Origin: Owenia fusiformis | Taxonomy: Eukaryota > Annelida > Polychaeta > Sabellida > Oweniidae | NCBI GenBank assembly: GCA_903813345.2 | Contig: CAIIXF020000005.1 | Coordinates: forward strand, 33,173,375-33,237,374 | Reading direction: 5' to 3' | Length of the DNA stretch: 64,000 nucleotides | Shown: positions 1-10,956 of the stretch, one piece after another | How the letters are laid out: each line of letters opens with the position of its first letter | Numbering within the stretch: the stretch's first letter is position 1 | The notes under the pieces: generated by a model | Told to the model about the DNA's origin: nothing | Database searches by the model: none | The model's input: the letters and a program-made list of their open reading frames with translations, nothing else | Program-made: the position numbers and the translations under genes

Positions 1-424
1 CGCTGTGACGGAGCAGTTGCAAATGTAAACTGTGAAAATGCTCCGTCATAGCGGACAAAAAATATTAGAATTATTTTTTATACAAAAATTTAAAAGACCT
101 ACTGCATTAATATCTCATTAATACATTCAGAGTCATGCTGAAAACATATTTTAATATTATCGTGTTACTATATCATGCCTGACTAAAAAGTTTAAAAAGA
201 AATGGTACATTTTGGAGCTTGATACTCTGGCGTCGTTTTCAATAGCTTTTACTCCTAGCGTTATTGGACTTCAAACAGAAGTGAAGGTTACACGCAAATG
301 ATATACCCATTGCACGGAGTAAGTAATTTTCTTTGATGTAACGAAACATATGAGTTAAAAAATAAAATGTGAAGCATTCTTAGTGTTTTTATGAAAAATA
401 GCATGCTCCGTCACAGCGGACAAA
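1..424. repeat. Short inverted and direct repeat block (GCTCCGTCACAGCG motif)
   Basis: The first 14 bases are the exact reverse complement of GCTCCGTCACAGCG at 405-418. A near copy, GCTCCGTCATAGCGGACAAA, lies at 40-59 in the same orientation as the 405-424 copy. This could be a small TIR element of about 420 bp cut by the window edge, or a tandem motif. No coding potential and no target duplication can be seen because the left flank is missing. Confidence 0.4.
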
Positions 425-1619
425 TCTTTCGATACCAGCCTGTGACTATGTTAGCTTTTTTAATTCATGCATTTATGATTTTATATCAAAAATAAAACAA
501 AATATTACACATAAAACTGTAAATACAATAGTAGACTTAACTTCATTGAATAAGTGTAAAAAATTGTGAATTTAGAAAAACATGCATCATCTCCCTATCC
601 ATCCAAAAGCATGTAAAACATAATCCAAAATTACAACTTATTTAAATGGTGATTTTTTACTTCCATGAATAGAAACACAACTTTACATGATAACTATACA
701 TTTCTATCTTTCCTCATCATATGGATTCTGATCGATGCATCCTCTCCATATATAATGACTGCAACTAAAACAAGTCACACTTTTCCTAGTCTTAATACCA
801 ATGATATTCTATTGCGGCCAAAATGTCATTCATCAAGGTACTTTAATTAGCAGATGATAGAATGCATTTGAACACTGTATATTGTGTAATCTTCAGCATC
901 CAATTTAAACATACTACTGCAATAAAAGGTTACCATTAACAATAAACTGTTCCTGATTGTGAAACTAATAACCATATCATTCAGCATATCATTCATTGTC
1001 CCTTATCTCAATAATCAATAAGGATTCAGTCCTTCTAAAGGTATCATAGCTTGTCTAATACTTAACCGCATTCAGAAAAATGCATTCCATCAATTCTGTA
1101 TAATACCCAATTACTAGGATATTTCTGAAAATAATATTTGAGCAGCTAATTTTGCTAATGGGAAACTCATTCCATGAATTACAAAGAAGGAATTGTCAAT
1201 AATGCATAGTTTAAACACCTGGATAATTTTGTTTATTGCTAATAGACCTGCATAATCTAACATTTCAGCACAGGAAACCCATAAGAAAACTGAAATTGAT
1301 TAGAAACAGCAATGAATAAAGAGCACGAAACAAATCTACCACATCCAAATAATATCAGTTATTTTCATGGGGTTTGTATGGTGGACATTTTTCATGTAGG
1401 TCCTTGAAATACAACCATGATTTCTCTGTGATATGATGCCAAATTGAGACAATTTGTACTGGACACATTCTTGGAACAAATGAGCATCTGGGGTGACATC
1501 TATACAAATACTTATTATCTTACAGCTGAAATCGGATGCATAAAAAGAGTGATTTTCTTAAAAAATTGCTTCTGAAACATGCTACTTAGTCAAACTATAC
1601 ACCCTATGCAAGTGATCTT
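425..1619. other. Intergenic AT-rich DNA, nothing recognised
   Basis: No ORF of substance, no splice-bounded coding block and no clear repeat was found on either strand. Confidence 0.5.
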
Positions 1620-2105
1620 ATCCATGGCACTGGTTTTAAAAGTTTTTTCAGAGGTTTTTCATGAAGTTTTTTGAAAAAAAGTTGTCAATTTTTCATCATT
1701 TAAATATTCAAATCTCCTGCCATTTTCGGAAAAGAGTTGACATTTTTTAATCATCAAATATGGCGACATCACTGAGGTGGCAAAAACTTTTTCAAAAAAT
1801 GTTCTATGTCAATCTTTTCTAAATATGCTATACTTCAAAATTAAACCAATGTTGATTGGTTAAAAGGAAAAATATATTATGTTTTAGATATTGTACCATT
1901 TGTTTCTAGGGGAAATAAAATTTTTGAAATGCATTTTTCTCTGAATGTTTATCATGCATGGAGTTCATTTCTCATTTAGTTATGAACCGATTTTCTGAAT
2001 TTGCAAAAAAACATGTGAGGATGGATGCATTAGTGTGAATAATTGCTTATTAAAAGATATGCGTGACCTCTATCAAACAAAAAATTTAAAAGGTGAGACT
2101 ACAAA
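1620..2105 (-). repeat. Diverged copy of the 19.4-20.3 kb repeat family
   Basis: Read on the minus strand, this block matches 19700-20190 over several hundred bases. Shared landmarks in order are a run around GAAAAATGCATTTCAAAA, then ATGGTACAAT...ATCTAAAACA, then AATCAACATTGGTTT, then ATATTTAGAAAAGATTGACAT, and a GGAGATTTGAATATTT-like segment. The other copy has TTAA-flanked terminal repeats. Here the ends are not clear, so it is an older or truncated copy. Confidence 0.55.
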
Positions 2106-2547
2106 AATAACAGTGGTTCAAACTTCATATGGGGGCTTTATCATTACCCAAATGTAGAACTGATCAATTCATTCCAGCTAGTTCTGCTTGCAATATACAC
2201 TAGTAATCAGGATATGGTGTGAATGAGACATTTCTGGTGTTACTTGGTATGAAAAATAATTTTACTACTAACTAACACCAAGTCACACCACAAACCTGGT
2301 GTGACTTGGAGTGAAAGGATTAAGAGATTAAACCCCTGCTGTCTAACACTGAGTCACACCATACCACTGGTGTGAGATAGTATGAAAATTGAATTTAATC
2401 CCTTTGATCTCTACAAGCCAAAATCCACACCAAGTCACACTGAAAGGATGGTGTTACTTGGTAGAAAAATATAAAACTTGATTTTCAAAGCTCTTGATTG
2501 CTATTTACAATTACTTTGATCTTATGATTGCATTTTTTCTTAATGCG

Positions 2548-3228
2548 CAGTATGGCAAATGATTTTAGACAGTCATATCTTTCACCATAAGTACCATCTG
2601 GGTATAAATACAGTGGTTTTTATTAAAACAATATCTTTTCTTTAAAGTGAGGTCCCCATGATAGTAAAATATCAATCCAACTCTCTGAAAAATTATGGAT
2701 TAGGACCCCACCTTGTCACTTTTTTAAAAATGTAAGGCTTATTTTCTAAATAGAGGATCTTGTTTTTCTCAATTTAAATACATGTATATCAAAAGTTTCA
2801 TCTACACTATATTAATAACTTCTGAAAAGGGTGTGTGAATTGAAATACAATAAAGGTAAAAACCACTTTCCCATGTTATTTTCCCATAGGGAAAACTTGT
2901 GCTATCCATTGTTTTCAGCATGATTTTGGTCATCGAAAATTGATATCTTCAAAACTAGACTTTCAATACCATTCTACTTTTGAAGATGTTTTAGACCCCT
3001 TGTTGAATAATCTTTTCATGCAATAAAACTCAGAAAAAGAAGATCCTCTTTTGAGCAAATAAGTTCAAAATTTTGAAAAAATTGTTGACCCTATTTTTAT
3101 CATCATGGGGACTTCAATCAAAAGACCTCAATCAAAAAACCTTGTTTTAATAAAAACCACTGTATTTATGCCCAGAAAGTACTCATGGTGAAAGATATGA
3201 CCGTCTAAAATCACTTGCCATACTGCAC
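2548..3228. repeat. Inner inverted repeat inside the CACTA element
   Basis: About 115-125 bases at 2548-2663 recur in reverse complement at 3105-3228. Landmarks are GCAGTATGGCAAATGATTTT, GTCATATCTTTCACC, ATACAGTGGTTTTTATTAAA and GGTCCCCATGAT. The core between them (2664-3104) is not repeated. This may be a second element nested in the CACTA element or an extension of its terminal repeats. Confidence 0.6.
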
Positions 3229-3409
3229 ATGGAAAAAATAAATCTTGCAGATTTGATGAATTTTCTAGCAAAAATCAGATGCTCCCCTCCATTCATTTTT
3301 TCCAATCACCAAGCGTGATTGTGGTCTTTCATGTGTTAGCAGGTTAAGCTGAATTGATAAGCTAAAAATAACTTTGGCAGATGAAGATGAATTCTAATGC
3401 TTATGCCTT

Positions 3410-3537
3410 GGTCACATTTGCTCCGATTTTCACTACGGCGCCTGGCTGATTGAGTATTTTGTTCAAAATTGAATACAATATTGAGCAAAACACTCAATCG
3501 GCCGGGCGCCGGCCGATGGATCGGAGCAAATGTGACC
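3410..3537. mobile_element. Small palindromic MITE with GGTCACATTTGCTCCGAT ends
   Basis: The 18-base end GGTCACATTTGCTCCGAT at 3410 is matched by its reverse complement ending at 3537. The 128-bp body is GC-richer than its surroundings, and the arms keep pairing imperfectly inward, with GGCGCCTGGC against GGCCGGGCGCC and TTGAGTATTTTG against CAAAACACTCAA. No ORF and no clear target duplication. It is nested in the CACTA element. Confidence 0.6.
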
Positions 3538-3570
3538 CAGACATTAGTATGGGTGAATGACAACATCTCA

Positions 3571-3850
3571 TCAATGCCAAGTTTATAATACATGAATGCT
3601 AAGGGTGGGTAAATATGCCCATAGATAAACTACTCCTATCATGGTATATCATAAGGACCTGCTCAAAGTCTCATTGAAGTGTGAGCAAATGAAAATTTAA
3701 TTGACTTCTCAATGCCAGGTTTATAATACATGAATGTTGCTAAGGGTGGGCGAGTATGCCTATAGATAAACTTCTCATATGGCATAATATTTTAATTACC
3801 TGCCCAGAGTCTCACTGACAAGTATGTTTCAATTAAATGTGTCATTCAGA
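3571..3850. repeat. Two diverged direct copies of a ~138-bp unit
   Basis: AATGCCAAGTTTATAATACA at 3573 recurs as AATGCCAGGTTTATAATACA at 3711. Both are followed by AAGGGTGGG, TATGCC and ATAGATAAACT, and by a similar GAGTCTCA segment. This lies inside the CACTA element. Confidence 0.6.
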
Positions 3851-4682
3851 GTTCAGGATTATTATAATGCCCACAGGTAATTTCTGATTGCCTGTTGACA
3901 GTCCAATAAATTTGAAAGAGTGAAAAAACTTTTGAAAATGAATAAATGAATCAAAATAGATTGAATTATGAAATTACATTATTCTTATAATAAAACACTC
4001 TGTTAATAGTTTATATAAACAATGTCTAAAATTAAAAGGCAATCAAGAGATCAAAGGGAGTGTAAAAATGCAATCAAGGACTAAGAACATGAAGTTTAAC
4101 ATTTTACTACCAAGTAACACCATCCTTTCAGTGTGACTTGGTGTGGTATTTGGCTTGTAGAGATCAAGGGGATTAATTTTGTTTTTCATACCATCTCACA
4201 CCAGCAGTATGGTGTGACTTAGTGTTAGACAGCAGAGGTTTAATCTCTTAATCCTTTCACTCCAAGTCACACCATAATTGTGGTGTGACTTGGTGTTAGA
4301 TGGTAGAAAAAATATTTTTCATACCAAGTAACACCAGAAATGTCCCATTCACACCATATCCTGATTACTAGTGATAGTGCAGTGCTCAGTCTCTTGGGAA
4401 TTGATTGTACTTTGTACAGAAAACAATCCTTAACCTTTGGATAGAAGGAAACAAAGTGTTAGCCAAGTAACCTTCATTGTCCATAACTAGCAAATATTGC
4501 CAGTGATGGTATATCATTGCCCAAAAAATACTGTCTTTAAGTGTATTAGTTAAGTTTGTCTTTTGTACTCTTATACCCTATAAGGGGTGAATTGAGAAAT
4601 CAATAAAAAATAAATTAAGAGTCTACATAAAAAAAGAGCCTGAGATTGCAAACTCATCTCTGCAGTTGTAGACGCTAACCCA

Positions 4683-4910
4683 ATGGACACATCCAATAGT
4701 ATAAAGAAAAGACTGCAGATCATTCAAGATGAAGACAATGTTGCTCGTGAAACCATCATAGATACAAATACACATTATAAAGTGAATGATAAAACTTGGT
4801 CATTTGAGGATACTCTTTAAGTACTAAATGATGCCTTGCAGCAGATTAGAGACCAGAAGGATTTGCTAGATTTTTTGACAAATGTGCATCGATTTGTAAA
4901 ACGGGTCTGA
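4683..4910 (+). other. Possible coding remnant, unrecognised
   Basis: An ATG at 4683 opens 45 codons (beginning MDTSNSIKKRLQIIQDEDN) to a TAA at 4818-4820. The same frame then stays open for another 29 codons to TGA at 4908. Composition is protein-like and hydrophilic, unlike the random ORFs nearby. It could be an exon or pseudogene piece with one stop. No family is recognised and the call is weak. Confidence 0.2.
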
Positions 4911-5087
4911 ATTATTGCAGTTACCCAGAGCAGAGCCCATCAAGGTTGTAATAAAAAGGTTTTCAAAGGCCTGTATGGCGATAAATAGTAGACCTTGACT
5001 CAATGTCCAAGAACATTCACATGCTAAATATAAAATTGTTACTAATGAAAATACAACTCTTGAAAATAATCTTTATTCAAACCCATA

Positions 5088-6011
5088 GGGTTTGTGTAAA
5101 TAAAAACCGGACGACCAGGTACCCGGTCGACCGGGTAACTAACGTTCCTAGCAGGGTTACTAACGTTCCTAGCAGGGTTACCAACTTTCAAAGTTCCACA
5201 TTTTCCCCGATATATAGTAGCGACTTGACTTGGTAGACTTAGCCTACTGAGTGCACTGCTATATTTTTACCCTATACGAGATTTTTAAAATAATTGATCC
5301 AGCAAACAGTGACATCCATGTCACGTTGCTCATAAGTAGCATATAAGTTCCTAGACGACGTTGCATATTTTCGTTCTTTACACATGGAAGCAACGTAAAC
5401 ATGAGACATCTATTGATGGTATAAAAAGAACGTTGTTGTAACGTGTCCTTCAATTTCGTTAGTGTGGAAAACATAACGTTGTCAAAACAGGCTTTTAATA
5501 TCAAAATAGTTGTTGATGGAAAAAAAACATGTCAAAAACTTTGTGTTCTCACTAAGTCAGTTCATTTCCGACGTATTGTTAACATTAAAATTTAACGTTG
5601 TCGAAACGTGACGTCAATAAAAAATGTGATGTCAATAAAAAACGTTACGTCAATAAAAAACGTGACGTCAATAATGACGTTCATAGGCCGTATTGATCTG
5701 ACGTTATTTAAATATTCAGCAAAATGTCGATGGATGGTTGAATTTCAACATTGTAGAAATGGCTTCAAAATATTTGTGAGTTAAGGAAACGTTACAAAGA
5801 CGTCAATATGTTCTCACTAAATCGGTTCATTACTGACGTTATATTAACGTTAAAAGTTAACGTTGTCAAAATGTTGTTACGATGTGAAATAACCTGACGT
5901 GACGTCGAAAATAATGCACATGTATCGTCCAGATCCAACGTTATAAATAAAAAATTCCTAACCCTGCTAGGAACGTTAAGTACCCGGTCACCCGGTTTTT
6001 TACACAAACCC
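5088..6011. mobile_element. Non-autonomous DNA element with GGGTTTGTGTA termini
   Basis: The left end (5088-5160) and right end (5957-6011) are inverted copies: GGGTTTGTGTA, then a CCGG...CCGGGT-rich stretch, then AACGTTCCTAGCAGGGTTA. The left copy has the CCTAGCAGGGTTA part twice. The interior is rich in AACGTT and TGACGTCA-like motifs and has no convincing ORF. No target duplication is clear. A related single end sits at 51577-51625. Confidence 0.65.
5604..5676. repeat. 18-bp tandem repeat with CRE-like TGACGTCA motifs
   Basis: About four copies of a unit close to AACGTGACGTCAATAAAA lie head to tail. The TGACGTCA palindrome matches the cAMP-response-element core, but regulatory function is only an inference from the motif. 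Confidence 0.65.
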
Positions 6012-6481
6012 AAATCCATAACTGGACATTATCGTTATGACATTAAATAAGGAAGTCTTCTGTGCATATTTTCTGTGCATGTTGAGGTGCTTCTTTCCAA
6101 CATTCCTCCTTATTCTCACATCACATTAGGCATTTTAAAAAGGTTTTGATACTATGTTCTTCCCAAATGGGTAGATTGCTAGTATTACCAGTCACATGTA
6201 TGTTATTTCACTGAATCACTTGTATGTTCAATATACCAGCCAATGACAAATCACATATTCAAATACCCTGCTGCATGCTTGAGTCACTTGAACCCCCAAG
6301 TGCAATCAAAGCATTTACCTCAAACAAAGGATGCCTTCATTCTCCACAAAAAATGACCCAACTGTCAGGTCTATATTTGGCAACACTGTACAGTGTAATG
6401 ATTGATCATTGACCCCCCCCAGCATTGCATGGTTGGAAGAGGGGACAAGCTACAAATCAGATGGATAGAGAATGGTTATCT

Positions 6482-6614
6482 GCAGGAAGTAATGCAGCTG
6501 ATTGCCTGGAGGAAGTAATGCAGCTGATTGCCTGGAGGAAGTAATGCAGCTGATTGCCTGGAGGAAGTAATGTAGCTAATTGCCTGGAGGAAGTAATGCA
6601 GCTGATTGCCTGCA
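6482..6614. repeat. 26-bp minisatellite, five copies
   Basis: GGAAGTAATG begins at 6485, 6511, 6537, 6563 and 6589, giving an exact 26-bp period. The unit also contains CAGCTGATTGCCTG. Copy four has two changes. The open frames here only reflect the repeat. Confidence 0.9.
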
Positions 6615-6619
6615 GTTGT

Positions 6620-9099
6620 AAATGATCGAGAAGTTGAACATGATGTAGTGGAAATAGTAGTACTGATCCGTGTAAATATTGTCCAACAAAGCAACAAGAT
6701 TGGGCTGGTAAGAGTGACAATGAGTTTGAACATGTGAATCAATTTTAATAAATCAATCAATCTGAATCTCCCAAGGTTCAAATAATATGCCCCATCCCAA
6801 GAGGTTTCTTTCACAGATGAAGGATACTTATAAGAGCTGGTAGGAGTACTAGTTCAAAAATTTTAAATGTATCTTATTCCCCAGTGTATTTTTGGGGGTG
6901 ATATTGGTATAGTGTACAAAGTACAAGATGAAACTCTGCAATAAAGGATCAGATGTGACTGTAAGGAAGTCATGCCCTGAAATTCTATGTGACATCAACA
7001 TCAAAGGGGAAATCCACTGTCAAGATCATTCGCAAGTTTCACCAGAACATCATTTTACGCATGGCCAAAACCACTAAAAAGTATTGAAAACAAAATATTG
7101 TACCCTAATTACCTTCATAGACCCATCATAAGATTGTAATTGACTTTATTAAAAACAATATGAAAGCCAGTAAACACGACTAATATATAAAGGGCATTAT
7201 TGTATCTGTCAAATAAGAAGGCATATGTCTCGCTTTAGCATGGAACATCAGACAGAAGTAATAATCTATCAGGTTGTTCAATAAGTTCACGGGAAATGTT
7301 TTCATTTCAAGGCTTAGATGTAACTGTTATCACTGTAGGTCATAAGTTTCCAAATATTGTATCATTACTTCATAATGACATCTTTATTTGATGAAAAAAA
7401 TAATGGAGCTATTTAAACATACGGTAGTTTGTTTTGCTTTACTCAATCACATATTACAAACAAGCAAGCACACACTGACTGTTAAAGCTGAAAAAACATA
7501 GGCCTATAATGTATTTCAATTTCCAATTTGGTTGTTTTATTAGGGGATGAAGACCAGACAATGGTTAAATACCTCTAATCTTGTTATATAGAGGTCATTC
7601 CACTAAATAAAACAGTTTAAAACATTTAAGAGACAGCTGGCTGGATATTATCTGTTCCAAAATCTGATAAATCTATCTACAACTTTATATTACCAAATTG
7701 TTATTAAGAATGAGGATTTGATCAATACTACAGCATTCCCCTGTCATTAAAAATCAATTACTCATTTAAGAAACGATTGATAGATTGATGGATAAGAGTC
7801 AAGAGAATTATGTTGGATTTCACAAGAAATGTTATGATAAAATGATCAAAGATTTTAGCACCATCCATCATGAAACATCTGATATCTCTTAGAAATCTGA
7901 TAGGAAGACACTTGCAATAACAAAGTCTGAAGTTTCTCCAAAGATTGTTTTTCTATAGATTGTTTTTCTATAGATTGCTTTTCCTTAAATCAACTATGTT
8001 TATATATTATGCATGCTCAAGGTCTATCAATGCACCCAACACTGAATTTTCAAAAAATTAAGATAATGACCCTTTGGTCAGAGAATATTAGGGTCCTCAG
8101 AAAGTACTGATAACAAAATGGTTAAAACCCGTTTCATTTTTCATCATTTTTCATCATTTCTCATAATAATCTTTGTATTCTGATTCACCCCAAGGTTAAC
8201 TGCATCGATAGAGATGTTATACTTTCAAAGTACACATAATTAGAGAGTGTTGTTTGATGATATGAATACACTGTAAATATGGAAAGTGAATATGCCTCAT
8301 CTGTTGAGTACCTGAGCAGATAACACTCTTGAATCAGCATGCTGTCTCCTTAACGACAATATTATGATATTAGAAATCAAAAAGAGTTGTTATATAGTGA
8401 TTCTTACACAGACGTTTACCTCCTCATTGTTAGGTAATTAAATTTTGCAGATTTAACAAGTTTAAATTTCATTATTCACTGAATACTAAGCTATGTAAAC
8501 TACATCTACCAAATATCACATTTGGAAAAGATTTAGAATAACTACATCATGGTAAACGACATGCTGCATCTGAACCCCTATTACATGGTCATTTTTGATT
8601 AATTTGATCTAATAAAAAAGAGTGTAAAGAGACATGATTGCTGGTTTCCCATTTACTGCCCAATAGCACTGGACAAACATTTTACATAAAACAAAACACA
8701 TTGGACTCCCAGATAATCTCAAATTTAACAAATCTCTGAGATTAAATTGGCACATTTTTCAATGACAATTTTTCATGGTTTTACCAGTTGCGAAAAGTGA
8801 AAACTATATCGCATAAATACTGAATATGAATACTAAATACTGGAGATACAGCAAGAAATTTATTTATTTAAAGATAGAGGGGTCATTGTAAATTAGTTTA
8901 GATTTCACCTAAAATGCTGATAAGTGTTTTGTGCCACATTGCAGATGTGTGCCCTGTGACAATCCTTTGGATTTTGAGACCTAACTTTATCTTTCTCAAA
9001 TGATTACAAATTCAATGTGCATGTACCCAAGATGCAGAATATAATGCTGTTTAATTTTTTCATTGGATATTTGATTTCTTTTCATTGGATTGAACCATA
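6620..9099. other. Intergenic DNA, nothing recognised
   Basis: AT-rich sequence without a supported gene or element. TCTATAGATTG is repeated twice near 7945-7978. Confidence 0.5.
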
Positions 9100-10956
9100 C
9101 CCTTAAGAAAAAAGCCATGGTAACCATGGTATTCCATGGTGCGTCCAAGGTAATCCATGGAAATTCATGGTTTTCCATGTTATTTTCCATGGAAATTCAT
9201 GGACGCCCATGGTAATCTTCCATGGATATTTACCATGATTTCCCGTGGTAATTGGTGGTTTGATAATTGGTTTTTAATGGATGTGTCATGGGCGGCCATA
9301 ACACATGACACATGGAGATGTAAAATCAACAATTATGGTAGGATTTGTATTTACCAAAATCTCAAAAATTAATGTTTTGATGATATATCCCAGTTGGACT
9401 GAGACTTATCATAGAGAAAAAAGGGTGGACATTTCATTTTTTTTAGGTTTAGCAAGAACGTTCATTGAATGTTAAACTCAGCTTCCTTACAAATTAGAAA
9501 ATATGTGAAAATTATATAATTTTTTTATATAGAAATATGATAGTGCAGTTAATGCAGCACAGAGTAGGCCACAAGATTTCAAAAACAATTGTGCAAAGGG
9601 CTTTTGTGTAGATCAAGACTAGATAGAGATTGCTTATTTTTTTGGCCAAATACTTCTTTCCTTTGAAAAAGATTAAGTCAAACTAGCCCAAGCTCTGTTT
9701 TTATTTCAATACTTTCTTTAATTTTCAGTTTTAAAAATCAATATGAAATAATTTAATAAATAATTTTTTACATTTCGTACATTTGAGAATACAATCAAAA
9801 ACCATGGTTTCTTTCTTTGAAGTTGAGGAAACTGTAATCAAAAGCCATGGAAGTCGGTTGATTGCAATCGAAAGCCATGCTTTTCCATGATTATTTCTTT
9901 GATGTTTCGGAAAGTGCAATCAAAAGCCATGGTTTTCCATGGTTATTCTTTTGATCTTTTGAAAGTCCATGGTTTTCCATGGGCTATTTGTTTGGTCTTT
10001 TGGATGCAGAAAAAAGAATAAAACATTTTGTTTCTAAATGAACTTCTCCAAATTAAGTCCCATTCAACCTTTATAAGAATATTATATCTCAAATTAATGT
10101 TAAAAAATTAATCTCTTTACAACAGATTATAATAGTTCATTTGCATAATTCTTAAATATTCTGATCTTAATTGTTATTATATATGATAATCTTACTCTTT
10201 CTAATGCTCCCTCTTCAGTAATTATTATTGTCGGTGAGTGTAGACAGTGCAAGTCAAAAACTCATTGTTGATCAAATAAAACCAAATAGGATTTACTCCA
10301 AATAAAAATGTTTATTCAGTCTACAATAAGGGAATCCAGTGAGCTGATTTTATCACTTATTTTGTCTTTTTTTACATCAGTGCCAAAGTTAAATGAAAGC
10401 AAATCCCAGCAAACAAATTATTACTTGTAATTGTGGGGTCAAATCATCAATTAAAAAAATATAAAGTAAAAAGTTCTTTGTCATATGACACTATGTACAG
10501 AATGTACAAACATATATTCAGATTGTAAAAACATGGTTTTATTTCAGGCCTGAAACCAGCTTTTGTCAAGAAGGTTGACTTTCTCAAAAATTTGAGGGGG
10601 AGGGGCTTCATATTCTTCTCTCTATGATTAGTCTCAATCCAGCTTGGATTCATTCGTTAAAATATTGATTCAATTTTGAAGATTTTGGTAAAAACAAAAC
10701 ATGCCAAAATTGTTGATTTTACAACTCAAGTGTCATGGTAAAAACATGGCATGTCCATGAAAAAACAATTACCAAACCACTAATTACCACAGAAAATCAT
10801 GGTAAATATCCATGGAAGATTACCATGGGTATCCATGAATTTCCATGGAAAATACCATGAATTTCCATGGAAAACCATGGATTACCATGGACGCACCATG
10901 GATTACCATGGACGCACCATGGAATACCATGGTTACCATGGCTTTTTTCTTAAGGG
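9100..10956. mobile_element. TIR element made of CCATGG palindrome arrays
   Basis: Both ends begin CCCTTAAGAAAAAAGCCATG and match in reverse complement for about 190-200 bases (9100-9295 and about 10730-10956). About two dozen CCATGG palindromes occur in the element: in the arms and in a central cluster at about 9780-9985. The right arm has one extra 27-bp unit. There is no transposase, and the weak ORFs are by-products of the repeat. No target duplication could be fixed, since the flanks are CATA and AATA. The class is undetermined. Confidence 0.75.

Larger units (their letters stand above)
2198..4373. mobile_element. Non-autonomous CACTA (EnSpm/CMC-like) DNA transposon
   Basis: The ends are perfect inverted copies starting CACTAGTAATCAGGATATGG. 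The left repeat runs about 2198-2545 and the right about 4025-4373, diverging inward. The flanks are ATA at 2195-2197 and ATA at 4374-4376, the 3-bp target duplication expected of CACTA elements. The terminal repeats contain several hairpin-like units built on CTAACACCAAGTCACACC and its complement, like the subterminal repeats of EnSpm elements. No transposase ORF is present, and the interior holds further repeats and a small MITE. The ends plus target duplication make the class assignment fairly secure; the family is not named here. Confidence 0.8.

Noticed and set aside
6457-6814. Minus-strand frames reading AISCITSSRQ repeats
   Set aside because: By-product of the 26-bp minisatellite.
9157-9372. 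Plus-strand frame rich in PWKFMDAHGN
   Set aside because: Translation of CCATGG repeat arms; the same arm is inverted at the right end.
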